64,000 bases of DNA, taken from TMED23 sp964566055. GTDB taxonomy: Bacteria > Pseudomonadota > Alphaproteobacteria > Rhodospirillales > UBA2165. The translations under genes were made by a program, and so were the position numbers. The DNA is taken from contig CAZMHI010000010.1 of the NCBI GenBank assembly GCA_964566055.1, positions 31,279-95,278 of the forward strand, in the 5' to 3' direction. Shown in pieces: positions 51,878 to 60,364 of this stretch (within the stretch, counting starts at the first letter, position 1; the number at the start of each line of letters is the position of its first letter). The notes under the pieces are model-generated. The model was not told the DNA's origin, made no database searches, and saw only the letters and a list, made by a program, of their open reading frames with translations.

Positions 51878-52791
51878 TATTGAGCAGCAGTTTCAGGAAA
51901 CAGCCCCGCTTTCATAATTTGGCCCGGCAGCGGCTCCTCAAAAAAACTTTCGACCCAATTGGCGACGTCAATATAGGCGCCGATATCGATACCGGTCTCA
52001 TAACCCATATTACGCAGCATAAAAGCCAGGTCTTCTGTCGCGATATTACCGGTTGCTTTAGGCGCGAACGGGCAACCACCCAAGCCACCGACTGAGGAAT
52101 CCAAAAACAACACACCTTCGCCCACAGCCGTTGCCGCATTAGCGAAACCGGTATTGCGCGTGTTATGGAGATGAAAACCGAGACCAATATCGGGTCCAAC
52201 AGCTTTTCGCACCAAGCCATAAATCTCTGTTACCTGCGTCGGCACGCCAGCGCCGATGGTATCCGCCATGCCGATCTCAGCGCAGCCGCCAGCGGCTAAT
52301 TGCTTGGCGATATTGGCGACTGTGGCCGCTTCTACCCTGCCTTCAAACGGGCAGCCGAAAGAAGCCGCGATTGTGGCGGATAACTTCAAGCCGGCGGTCG
52401 TGACTTTGTCAGCAATCTCAGAGAAGCCAGCTAGCGTCTCGGCAATGCTGGCTCCTTGATTGCGTTGATTAAAAGTTTCGCTGGCGACCACGACATAGCG
52501 CACTTCATCGACGCCCGCCTCAATCGCGCGTTCGGCACCCCGTGCATTTAAAGCCAGCCCGGCAAAACTAACTCCTTTCGGCCGTTTGATTTTAGCCATC
52601 ACCTCTTCGGCATCAGCCATTTGCGGCACCCGTTTGGGATTGACGAAACTGACGGCTTCAAGGCGAGGCACGCCGGTCGCTGAGAGGCGGTCAATCAGCT
52701 CGACCCGTTCGGTAACATTCCAAATCCGCTCCTCGCTTTGCAGCCCATCACGCGGACCGACTTCGCATATTTGAACTTTAGATGATGCCAT
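51877..52791 (-). CDS. Hydroxymethylglutaryl-CoA lyase
   Basis: TIM-barrel lyase of 304 residues splitting 3-hydroxy-3-methylglutaryl-CoA (or a close analogue) to acetoacetate and acetyl-CoA. Motifs: EVGPRDGLQ, AASFGCPFEG, HLHNTRNTG and the active-site cysteine signature GGLGGCPFAPKATGNIATED. ATG 52791 with GGAG upstream is preferred over TTG 52800. It overlaps the CoA-transferase gene by 14 nt, suggesting that the acid is first converted to its CoA ester. Confidence 0.93.
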   Translation of the reverse strand: MASSKVQICEVGPRDGLQSEERIWNVTERVELIDRLSATGVPRLEAVSFVNPKRVPQMADAEEVMAKIKRPKGVSFAGLALNARGAERAIEAGVDEVRYVVVASETFNQRNQGASIAETLAGFSEIADKVTTAGLKLSATIAASFGCPFEGRVEAATVANIAKQLAAGGCAEIGMADTIGAGVPTQVTEIYGLVRKAVGPDIGLGFHLHNTRNTGFANAATAVGEGVLFLDSSVGGLGGCPFAPKATGNIATEDLAFMLRNMGYETGIDIGAYIDVANWVESFFEEPLPGQIMKAGLFPETAAQ

Positions 52792-54013
52792 CTTTGGCAA
52801 GCTCCGCTAATTCATCCGTGCTGATGCCGAGAACACCATTATAAACCTCTTCATTGTGGCTGCCAGGGGTCGGTGAGCCGAGCCAGCCGATATCACCCTC
52901 TGTTTCACTGAATATTGGCACGATTCCGGGTACTGCGATCTCGCCAAAAAACTCATCTTCTTCGCGGCGGATCATATTACGCTCCTGGAGGTGCGGATCA
53001 GCCGCCACATCAGCGATGGTGTTAATGGGGCCAACCACAACACCGTTATTATCAAGATGCTCGGTCAATTCCGCCGCCGTCATCGTCACAGTCCATTCAC
53101 CAATCAGGCCATCAAGTAATTCTGCATTCTCTCCACGCGCTTTATGATCGACAAAGCGTGGGTCTTCAATCCATTCGGACTTATCCATGGCTTCGCAAAG
53201 CCGCTTGAACATAGCATCGATATTGGCGGCAATGATGACGTATTTTCCATCACTGGTTGGAAATAGGTTGGACGGCGAAACATTTGCGAGACCGGTGCCG
53301 CTAGGTTCCCTGATGACGCCAAGCTTATCATATTCCGGCAGCGAACTTTCCATCATCGTCAGACAAGATTCAGCAATTGAGGTATCAATCACCTGGCCCT
53401 TGCCGCCGCCCATGGCGTCCCGCCAATAAAGCGCCATTAGAATACCTTGGGCCGCAAACATTCCGGTTAAGGTGTCGCCAAGTGACAAGCCGGTACGGGG
53501 CGGAGGCTGATTGGGATAACCGTTGATATAACGCATGCCGCTCAAGGCTTCACCAACGCTGGCAAAGCCGGGCCGTTCTGAATACGGTCCGGTCTGGCCA
53601 TAGCCAGAGACCCGGGAAATAATCAGCCCAGGATTAATTTTGTGCAGCTCTTCCGGGCCTAGACCCCATTTTTCCAACGTGCCGGGTTTAAAGTTCTCAG
53701 ACAGAACATCTGCTTCGGCGACGAGTTTTTTAACCAACTCCTGGCCCCGTTCATCGCGCAAATTAGCCGTCACTGATTTTTTATTTCTCGCCAAGGTAGA
53801 CCACCAGAGGCATTTACCTTCCCAGCGATGATGACCCCATTCCCGCATCGGATCACCTTTTCCGGGTGTTTCGACCTTGATTACCTCGGCGCCAAAGTCA
53901 GCCAACCGCGACGTCGTGAACGGACCTGCCAACAGCTGCCCCATTTCGATTACCCTCACTCCCGCCAGTGGGCCGTTAAGTTGAGGATCACGATCTTCTG
54001 CAGCGATGGTCAT
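52778..54013 (-). CDS. Class III CoA-transferase (CaiB/BaiF family)
   Basis: A 411-residue formyl-CoA-transferase-type enzyme moving CoA between carboxylic acids. ATG 54013 has GGAGA 7 nt upstream. The opening GPLAGVRVIEMGQLLAGPFTTSRLADFGAEVIKVE is diagnostic, and the usual catalytic Asp falls in GLSLGDTLTGMFA. First gene of the leftward unit with HMG-CoA lyase and the racemase-like gene; divergent from the TAXI-TRAP transporter that may import its substrate. Confidence 0.92.
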   Translation of the reverse strand: MTIAAEDRDPQLNGPLAGVRVIEMGQLLAGPFTTSRLADFGAEVIKVETPGKGDPMREWGHHRWEGKCLWWSTLARNKKSVTANLRDERGQELVKKLVAEADVLSENFKPGTLEKWGLGPEELHKINPGLIISRVSGYGQTGPYSERPGFASVGEALSGMRYINGYPNQPPPRTGLSLGDTLTGMFAAQGILMALYWRDAMGGGKGQVIDTSIAESCLTMMESSLPEYDKLGVIREPSGTGLANVSPSNLFPTSDGKYVIIAANIDAMFKRLCEAMDKSEWIEDPRFVDHKARGENAELLDGLIGEWTVTMTAAELTEHLDNNGVVVGPINTIADVAADPHLQERNMIRREEDEFFGEIAVPGIVPIFSETEGDIGWLGSPTPGSHNEEVYNGVLGISTDELAELAKDGII

Positions 54014-54336
54014 AAGAATTTCTCCAACAAAATTTGTATCAGTCTGCAAATATTAGCTAAATCGGCTCGACTGGTAGCAATTATTTGACGCCAAAACCAG
54101 ATTATTGTGTACAATAAAAAGTCTAGTATGCTGATTTTCAAATTCTAATATGCAAAATCAGTCTTTGAAATTGTAGGCAAGCTATGTAATCTTTTCCATT
54201 GTACATATGAGAGATTTATATTGATACGCATCGAATACCAATTGAGCGAGATAATGTAGAAATATTTAGCGATCGATTTGCCAAATATAAGAAAAGTATC
54301 AAAACAACCAATCAAATTTACGAGGAGGAATCACGA
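54014..54336. promoter_or_regulatory. AT-rich divergent regulatory region with an ATTGTGTACAAT box
   Basis: These 323 nt between the CoA-transferase and TAXI-TRAP genes hold no supported gene. The near-perfect inverted repeat ATTGTGTACAAT lies at 54104-54115, and a related ATTGTACATA lies at 54199-54208. Both look like sites for a GntR- or LacI-type regulator not encoded in the window. A strong GGAGGA precedes the TAXI gene ATG at 54337. Confidence 0.45.
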
Positions 54337-55290
54337 ATGAACTTTACGAAAGTAGTTGCACTAGCCGGTATCGCTGCCTTAGCAGCCGGCCCCGTTGCCG
54401 CCCAAACGGTCGGCATCGGCACAACCAAAACCGGCGCCACCAGCCAGGTAACAGCGGCAATTGCCAGCGTTGCCTCAAAATTTGGCGGCATGCAAATGCG
54501 CCCGGCACCAATGGCTGGCACGCAAAAATACATTCCGGCAGTCAATAACGGCTCGTTGGAATTCGGCGCCGCCAATATTATGCAAACGGCTTGGGCTGTA
54601 AAAGGTCAGGTTTTGTCCAAAGGCCGCCCCAATCCAAATATCAAAGTTGTTTCTACGCTGATGGTATTTCGTGTCGGCCCATTGGTGGCTAAACCATCAA
54701 AGTTTATGGCCGTCTCCGATTTGAAGGGCTCACGTATGCCGTCTGGCTTTAAGGCCGCGCCGCTATTTAACGAAATAATCAATACTGCCTTAGCGACCGG
54801 TTCAATGACCCCAGCGGATACGAAAAATATTCCGATTTCTGCGCTGGTGCCAAGCTGGAAAGCTTTAATGGCAGGGAAAATTGATTTTGCCATCGGTGCC
54901 TATGGTTCAGGCTTCATGAAACGGATTGCTCAAAAAACAGGCGGTATTCGTTTTATCTCACTCGATAATTCAGCTGCAGTTCAAGCTAAGGTCGACAAAA
55001 TGATGCCGGGCGCCGTAATTAGAACCGTTAAGCCAAATCCCAAAATTCCAGGCGTCGAAGTACCAACCAACCTTTTCCACTTTGACTATATGCTGTTCGC
55101 CGGCAAACACGTCTCAAACGATGTTGTCTACCGGGTAACCAAAGCTCTTTATGAAAATAAGAAAGCCTTGGTTGCGGCTACTCCAATGTGGCGGAGTTTT
55201 ACGCCTAAGAAAATGTCCAAAGATCAAGGACTTGATTTCCACCCAGGTGCTGCCAAATTTTATAAGGAAAAAGGTACTTGGAATCGGTAG
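54337..55290 (+). CDS. TAXI-family TRAP transporter solute-binding protein
   Basis: Periplasmic solute receptor of 317 residues, with signal peptide MNFTKVVALAGIAALAAGPVAAQ. The mature protein opens TVGIGTTKTGATSQVTAAIA, matching the TAXI (TRAP-associated extracytoplasmic immunogenic) pattern GTxxxG, and later shows GSLEFGAAN and KIDFAIGAYGSG. The RBS GAGGAGGA is 8-9 nt before the ATG. Overlaps the fused permease by 13 nt. Ligand probably a carboxylate or amino acid (inference). Confidence 0.9.
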   Translation: MNFTKVVALAGIAALAAGPVAAQTVGIGTTKTGATSQVTAAIASVASKFGGMQMRPAPMAGTQKYIPAVNNGSLEFGAANIMQTAWAVKGQVLSKGRPNPNIKVVSTLMVFRVGPLVAKPSKFMAVSDLKGSRMPSGFKAAPLFNEIINTALATGSMTPADTKNIPISALVPSWKALMAGKIDFAIGAYGSGFMKRIAQKTGGIRFISLDNSAAVQAKVDKMMPGAVIRTVKPNPKIPGVEVPTNLFHFDYMLFAGKHVSNDVVYRVTKALYENKKALVAATPMWRSFTPKKMSKDQGLDFHPGAAKFYKEKGTWNR

Positions 55291-57212
55291 AAAACACTCC
55301 TACCGAACCTAATAATGAAGCGCCTGCGCCACCGTCACCGGTAGCGCGGGCGTTAACACCTTGGCTCGGTATTTTGCTTGGATCAATTGGCCTGCTTTGG
55401 GCCAGCGGTATCGCCGTTGATCTTGGCATTGACATCATCGCCGAGCAAGTAATGGTGCTGGTTCTTGGCATTGCCTTTGCCATCATTTTCCTCAATGTAC
55501 CGGGTCACCCCAGATTTCAAGGGACGTTGCCCTGGTATGATGCAATTGCTGCAGCGCTGGGATTCGCGATTGGCATCTACATGTTTATCCGCTATCCGGT
55601 TTTACTCGAAGATATCGCCTACCGCCCAGTTGAAGCTTCAACTGTCGGGGTAATCCTGGTTGTCTTGTCGACCGAAACATTACGGCGAACGGCAGGTTGG
55701 GGTTTGTGTGCCGTTTTGCTAACTTTCTTTGCCTATGGTTTTTTCGCCGACCTTATCCCTGGTCAATTGCAGGGCCGGGCGATGAAACCCGACCAATTCT
55801 TCTCTTTCCTCGGCATTGATACCACCGGAATTTTAGGTATCCCGCTGACCATCATTACGACCGTCGTCATTATTTTTATATTTTTGGGCCAAGTATTACT
55901 GCGCTCAGGCGGCTCGGAATTTTTCACCGATATTGCTGCTGCCGTTATGGGTCGTTCACGTGGCGGCTCGGCTAAAATAGCGGTGGTTGCCTCAGGGCTG
56001 TTCGGCTCGATCTCCGGCAGTGCGGTCTCTAACGTCGCCTCAACCGGCGTGATCACCATACCGCTGATGCGCCAGGGCGGCTATTCACGTCCGGTTGCCG
56101 GCGCCATCGAAGCGGTTGCCTCCACCGGTGGGCAGATCATGCCCCCGATCATGGGCGCCGCCGCCTTTTTAATGGCGGAACTGCTGGAAATTAGATACCA
56201 GGAAGTTATTCTCGCGGCCATTCTGCCGGCGTTGCTGTATTACATCGCGGTTTTTCTGCAGGCCGATCTGGAAGCAGGTAAAACTGGTATTAAACCAGTA
56301 CCTGAGGATCAAATTCCACCTTTCTTGAAGGTCTTAAAACAAGGCTGGTATTTTATTGTGCCCTTTGCGGTCTTAATCTACGCCCTATTTTGGCTGAATT
56401 CACCGCCGGAAACAGCAGCGCTGTTTGGCGCCGGTTCAATCGTCGTTCTCGGCATGGTGTTTAAATACAAAGGCAAAAACCTGACCGTGCCGACACTGGT
56501 AATGTGTCTGCGCCGGACCGGTGAGATGTCGGTTGATATCCTGGTCATTGGCGCTACCGCCGGCATGATCATTGGTATTCTTGACGCTACCGGTCTCAGC
56601 TTTGGGCTGACCTTTTTGCTGGTGCAGGTCGGTGAAGGCAATCTCTTCCTGCTGCTTGGTCTGACTGCCATTATCTGCATTATTCTTGGTATGGGTATGC
56701 CAACCACTGCAATCTACTTTCTGCTGGCTGTGCTGGCAACGCCGCCGCTGGTGAAGCTTGGGGTCGAACCGATCGCTGCCCATTTATTTGTGCTTTATTT
56801 CGGATTGATGTCGATGATCACGCCTCCCGTGGCCTTGGCAGCCTTTACCGCTGCCAAGCTCGCAGAAACCGGACCGATGGGATGTGCCCTCGCCGCCTGC
56901 CGCTTTGGCTGGCCGGCCTTCGTTGTGCCTTTCCTGTTTGTCATCGCCCCCAATCTAATCATGATTGGTGAACCGCTTGATATTGCCATTGTCTTTATCA
57001 CCGCGATTGCCGGCATCTGGTTTGCCTCCGCCGGCATGACCGGATTTTTCACAGTGCAATTGTCGCTCATTCAAAGGGCCGCCTACATTGTTGGCGGGCT
57101 GGCTTTGCTCCTGCCGTCGCAAGCTTTCGCCAATGCCTACCTGGTTGAGATTGCAGGGGGTATCATTTGCGGTGCGGTCTTTGCTTTGGAACGCATGAAT
57201 AAACAAAAATAA
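55278..57212 (+). CDS. TRAP transporter permease, DctQ-DctM (4TM/12TM) fusion
   Basis: A 644-residue membrane protein fusing the small and large TRAP permease subunits, as usual for TAXI systems. The start is a TTG at 55278 inside the end of the TAXI gene, with AAGGAAAAAGG upstream. N-terminal helices to about residue 130 form the Q part; the M part includes GLFGSISGSAVSNVASTGVITIP, GGQIMPPIMGAAAFLMAE and LGMGMPTTAIYFLLAVLATPP. Driven by a Na+ or H+ gradient. Confidence 0.93.
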   Translation: MESVENTPTEPNNEAPAPPSPVARALTPWLGILLGSIGLLWASGIAVDLGIDIIAEQVMVLVLGIAFAIIFLNVPGHPRFQGTLPWYDAIAAALGFAIGIYMFIRYPVLLEDIAYRPVEASTVGVILVVLSTETLRRTAGWGLCAVLLTFFAYGFFADLIPGQLQGRAMKPDQFFSFLGIDTTGILGIPLTIITTVVIIFIFLGQVLLRSGGSEFFTDIAAAVMGRSRGGSAKIAVVASGLFGSISGSAVSNVASTGVITIPLMRQGGYSRPVAGAIEAVASTGGQIMPPIMGAAAFLMAELLEIRYQEVILAAILPALLYYIAVFLQADLEAGKTGIKPVPEDQIPPFLKVLKQGWYFIVPFAVLIYALFWLNSPPETAALFGAGSIVVLGMVFKYKGKNLTVPTLVMCLRRTGEMSVDILVIGATAGMIIGILDATGLSFGLTFLLVQVGEGNLFLLLGLTAIICIILGMGMPTTAIYFLLAVLATPPLVKLGVEPIAAHLFVLYFGLMSMITPPVALAAFTAAKLAETGPMGCALAACRFGWPAFVVPFLFVIAPNLIMIGEPLDIAIVFITAIAGIWFASAGMTGFFTVQLSLIQRAAYIVGGLALLLPSQAFANAYLVEIAGGIICGAVFALERMNKQK

Positions 57213-57255
57213 TTAATTCACGACAGTCGAGTAATTCACATAAATTCACAACTTC

Positions 57256-57323
57256 GTTAATTCACAACAGTCGTGAAATAGGCTGAAAAATGTAATGAAT
57301 TCAACGTATTAACTTTTTAAGAC
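57256..57323. repeat. Direct repeat, copy 1, flanking an EamA gene
   Basis: A 68-nt sequence with a small imperfect hairpin (TTCACAACAGTCGTGAA), then AAATAGGCTGAAAAA, AATGAATTCAACG and a final TAAGAC-like end (TTTTTAAGAC). It closely matches copy 2 at 58192-58260. It lies just before the EamA gene start; the preceding bases (57213-57255) contain further AATTCAC motifs. Confidence 0.65.
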
Positions 57324-57329
57324 TAGACA

Positions 57330-58196
57330 ATGCCCCATAATGTGCAATTCCGCCTAAATGCCAATATTCAAGGTATGCTCTGGATGGTCCTGGCCGGTGC
57401 GGCTTTTGGCGCCAGTAATGTTGCGGTGCGCTTGGCGGCGGTCGATCTGCATCCCTTTGTGGTGGTTTTCTTCAGAAGTATTCTCGCCGTCGTATTCTTA
57501 GCCCATATCTTTCTGGCCAAAGACTTTAACTGGCATCCCGGCCCACGCTTAAAACTCCACGTTTTACGAGGTATTTTGCAGGTGACGGCGTTGCTGTGTC
57601 TTTATACGGCGATTGTTGTAACCCCCATGGCGACGGTTATCGCGCTGGCCTTTATCACGCCCTTAGTAACCGCGGGTGGCGCCATCGCTTTTATGGGTGA
57701 GCCCTCCAAACTTAACCGCTGGCTGGCCGTGCTGTTGGGGCTCGCCGGTGCGCTGATCATCATCCGCCCGGGCTTTATCGCCATTAGCATCGGCGTCATG
57801 CTGGTGCTGGCTTATGCGGTGCAACAAGCCACCGCCAACTTGACGGCCAAACGGCTCATCCGGGATGAGCCGGTAACCACTGTGGTTGCTTGGATGACCC
57901 TGCTGTCGACACCACTGGCTTTGATCCCAGCGCTCTTTGTCTGGTCGTGGCCGGACGCCTTAGGCTGGGGGTTGGTGACGTTTAATGCGGTAAGCTCAAC
58001 AGTAGCGCATCTCGCCACAACCCAAGCCTATCGTCTTGCCGATATTACTATTGCCGATCCGATGATCTTTTTCCGCCTTATTGCCGGCGCGATTTTTGGC
58101 TATATCTTTTTTAGTGAAGTGCCCGATATCTGGGTCTGGATCGGCAGCATCATCATCATCGCCGCCGCCTCATTGCTCAGCCGCGATAAAGGTTAA
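57330..58196 (+). CDS. EamA-family (DMT) membrane exporter
   Basis: A 288-residue, ten-helix exporter with two EamA repeats: MVLAGAAFGASNVAVRLAAV at the start, ITPLVTAGGAIAFMGEPSKL in the first half and LADITIADPMIFFRLIAGAI in the second. It is the only rightward gene between the TRAP permease and the convergent acyl-CoA dehydrogenase, and is bracketed by 68-69-nt direct repeats that touch its stop codon, possibly marking it as an inserted unit. Substrate unknown. Confidence 0.9.
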   Translation: MPHNVQFRLNANIQGMLWMVLAGAAFGASNVAVRLAAVDLHPFVVVFFRSILAVVFLAHIFLAKDFNWHPGPRLKLHVLRGILQVTALLCLYTAIVVTPMATVIALAFITPLVTAGGAIAFMGEPSKLNRWLAVLLGLAGALIIIRPGFIAISIGVMLVLAYAVQQATANLTAKRLIRDEPVTTVVAWMTLLSTPLALIPALFVWSWPDALGWGLVTFNAVSSTVAHLATTQAYRLADITIADPMIFFRLIAGAIFGYIFFSEVPDIWVWIGSIIIIAAASLLSRDKG

Positions 58197-58260
58197 TTAT
58201 CAACTGTTGATAAATAGGCTGAAAAAGATAATGAATTCAACGCACTATTTTTAGTAAGAC
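58192..58260. repeat. Direct repeat, copy 2, flanking an EamA gene
   Basis: A 69-nt near-copy of 57256-57323: it begins GGTTAATTATCAAC, with a perfect hairpin (TTATCAAC, T, GTTGATAA), then AAATAGGCTGAAAAA, AATGAATTCAACG and TTTTTAGTAAGAC. It overlaps the EamA stop codon on the left and the last codons of the acyl-CoA dehydrogenase gene on the right, so the repeat edge coincides with gene ends. Confidence 0.65.
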
Positions 58261-59402
58261 CGCGGCAGATCCAGTACATGTTCGGCGAGGTAGGATAAAA
58301 TCAAATTCGTCGAGATCGGGGCAATTTGATAGAGCCGGGTCTCACGGAATTTACGTTCAACATCATACTCTTCAGCAAAGCCAAACCCGCCATGGGTTTG
58401 CAGACACATATCGGCTGCTTGCCAGGAGGCATCGGCTGCCAGCATCTTGGCCATGTTTGCTTCAGCCCCGCAAGGCTCACCCGCATCAAACATTTGCGCG
58501 GCTTTTTTAACCATCAGATCAGCAGCCGCCATGGCAGCATAGGCTTTGGCGATGGGGAATTGCACACCCTGATTCTCTGCGATGGCACGGCCAAATACCT
58601 GACGGTCTCTGGCATAATTTGAGGCCTTTTCGATAAACCAGCGTGCATCACCAATGCATTCGGACGAGATCAAAATGCGCTCGGCATTCATGCCATCAAG
58701 GATATATTTGAAACCTTTGCCCTCTTCGCCAATCAATGAGCTTGCCGGAATACGAAGATCATCAAAAAAGACTTCCGTCGTCGCATGGTTGATCATGGTT
58801 GGAATGGGCCGGATGGTCAGGCCGTTATCCACGGCTTCACGGATATCGATGAGAAAAACCGACATGCCTTCGTGACGCTTTTTATTGTCTTCGCGTGGAC
58901 TGGTGCGCGCCAGCAACAACATTAAATCCGAATGCTCAACCCGTGAGGTCCAGACTTTTTGGCCATTGACGACATATTCGTCACCTTCTTTCAAAGCGAC
59001 AGTTTTGATCCTCGTGGCGTCCGTACCGCTGGTCGGTTCGGTGACGCCAAAGGCCTGCAGTCTCAACTCACCGGAAGCGACTTTCGGCAGATATTCGGTT
59101 TTTTGCTCCTCGCTGCCATGGCGCAGAACTGTGCCCATGGTATACATCTGCGCATGACAGGCCGCAGCATTGCAGCCATTTTGGTGAATTTCTTCCAGGA
59201 TGGCTGTTGCCGCGGACAATCCTAGCCCACTGCCGTCATAGTCTTCCGGAATAAGGACGCTGAGAAAACCGCCTTCGGTCATTGCCTGCACGAACTCCGT
59301 CGGATAGGCCTTTTCGGCATCAAGTTTGCGCCAGTATTCGCCCGGAAAATTCGCACAAAGAGCACGCACAGAATCCCGGATATCGTCAAAGTTTTCAGTC
59401 AT
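58251..59402 (-). CDS. Acyl-CoA dehydrogenase family protein with alternative catalytic-base position
   Basis: FAD enzyme of 383 residues oxidising an unknown acyl-CoA. The family blocks AFGVTEPTSGTDATRIKT, GQKVWTSRVEHSD, YARDRQVFGRAIAENQGVQF and CLQTHGGFGFAEEYDVER are clear. At the usual catalytic-base position (YQIYEGT in MCAD) it reads YQIAPIS with P362, but E241 in the GMNAERIL helix matches the base location used by isovaleryl-CoA and long-chain dehydrogenases. Transcribed alone, divergent from the racemase-like/monooxygenase pair. Confidence 0.9.
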   Translation of the reverse strand: MTENFDDIRDSVRALCANFPGEYWRKLDAEKAYPTEFVQAMTEGGFLSVLIPEDYDGSGLGLSAATAILEEIHQNGCNAAACHAQMYTMGTVLRHGSEEQKTEYLPKVASGELRLQAFGVTEPTSGTDATRIKTVALKEGDEYVVNGQKVWTSRVEHSDLMLLLARTSPREDNKKRHEGMSVFLIDIREAVDNGLTIRPIPTMINHATTEVFFDDLRIPASSLIGEEGKGFKYILDGMNAERILISSECIGDARWFIEKASNYARDRQVFGRAIAENQGVQFPIAKAYAAMAAADLMVKKAAQMFDAGEPCGAEANMAKMLAADASWQAADMCLQTHGGFGFAEEYDVERKFRETRLYQIAPISTNLILSYLAEHVLDLPRSY

Positions 59403-59548
59403 AAATTAGTTTCCGCTCAACCAGAATTAGGGCCAATCTATACATTTAGCAGTCTGGCGGCAAATCGAATAAAAGTCATTGTGTTAGACAATTTTTTCAT
59501 AATACTGTGCACAAATTTAAACTCAGAAGTCTTCAGAAGGAACTAGGA
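59403..59548. promoter_or_regulatory. Divergent promoter region with two short palindromes
   Basis: Between the acyl-CoA dehydrogenase and the racemase-like gene lie an inverted repeat ATTGT-GTTAG-ACAAT (59478-59492) and TGTGCACA (59506-59513). They resemble, but do not copy, the box at 54104-54115. Candidate regulator sites for one or both divergent units; function is inferred only. Confidence 0.35.
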
Positions 59549-60331
59549 ATGAACCAGCCGATTAAACTAACCAAACCACAAGAACCCTGGATTGGCCCCC
59601 GTGGCCGGATCGGCGTTGTTATCCCTTCTACCAATACCGGCGTCGAATATGATTGCCAGCAATTTATCGTGCCTGGCGTAACCTGGCACTTTGCCCGTTT
59701 TTGGATTAACCAGCCGGAACTGACGAGTAACGCCAAGTTTATGGACTTTATCGAAGCCATCCGGCCCACTATTCCATTGGCAATGCGCGACATTCTGACG
59801 GCTGAAATGGACTACATTATGATGGGCATGTCGGCGGAAACCTTTTGGGGTGGCCTAGAGGGTAACGCTGAGTTTGTCGAGCGTTTGCGCGAAGTAATGG
59901 GCCCGGATATGGGCCTCACCACGGGTGCTAATGCGGTGCAGGCGGCACTGGCAAAATTCGAAGTTAAAAACATTTCGGTGGTTTCACCCTACCAGCCCAT
60001 CGGTGACGAGCAGGTGCTCCGGTTCTTCGAAGAATCCGGCTTTAACATTATTCAAAATATCGGCCTGAAATGTGAAACGGCCAACTCAATTTCACACACA
60101 CCGCAAAAAGATGTGATCGATTGCGTTCTCAATCAACTGGATGGTGATAATGTTGAAGCGATTGTTCAAGTCGGCACGAATATGAGCAATTCAGACCTTT
60201 TCCCAACCTTAGAGAAATTGCTGCAAAAGCCCTGCATACCGATCAATGTCGCGACAATCTGGCATTCCTTCCGAGCCCTCGGCATTGAAGATAAATTTGT
60301 CGGCAAAGGCTGGCTGTTCGAGAGATATTAA
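59549..60331 (+). CDS. Maleate isomerase / arylmalonate decarboxylase-like protein lacking catalytic cysteines
   Basis: A 260-residue member of the Asp/Glu racemase superfamily starting at ATG 59549 (AAGGAACTAGGA upstream). It has the nucleotide-like opening GRIGVVIPSTNTGVEYDCQQ and closing INVATIWHSFRALGI. The first catalytic Cys position reads IMMGMSAETFWGG (M94/S95) and the second reads QVGTNMSNSD (G209), so neither cysteine is present. Followed 33 nt later by a flavin monooxygenase gene, probably in one transcript. Activity unknown. Confidence 0.82.
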   Translation: MNQPIKLTKPQEPWIGPRGRIGVVIPSTNTGVEYDCQQFIVPGVTWHFARFWINQPELTSNAKFMDFIEAIRPTIPLAMRDILTAEMDYIMMGMSAETFWGGLEGNAEFVERLREVMGPDMGLTTGANAVQAALAKFEVKNISVVSPYQPIGDEQVLRFFEESGFNIIQNIGLKCETANSISHTPQKDVIDCVLNQLDGDNVEAIVQVGTNMSNSDLFPTLEKLLQKPCIPINVATIWHSFRALGIEDKFVGKGWLFERY

Positions 60332-60364
60332 GCTTTAAAATCTGGGCTAGGTTGAAAAAATATA

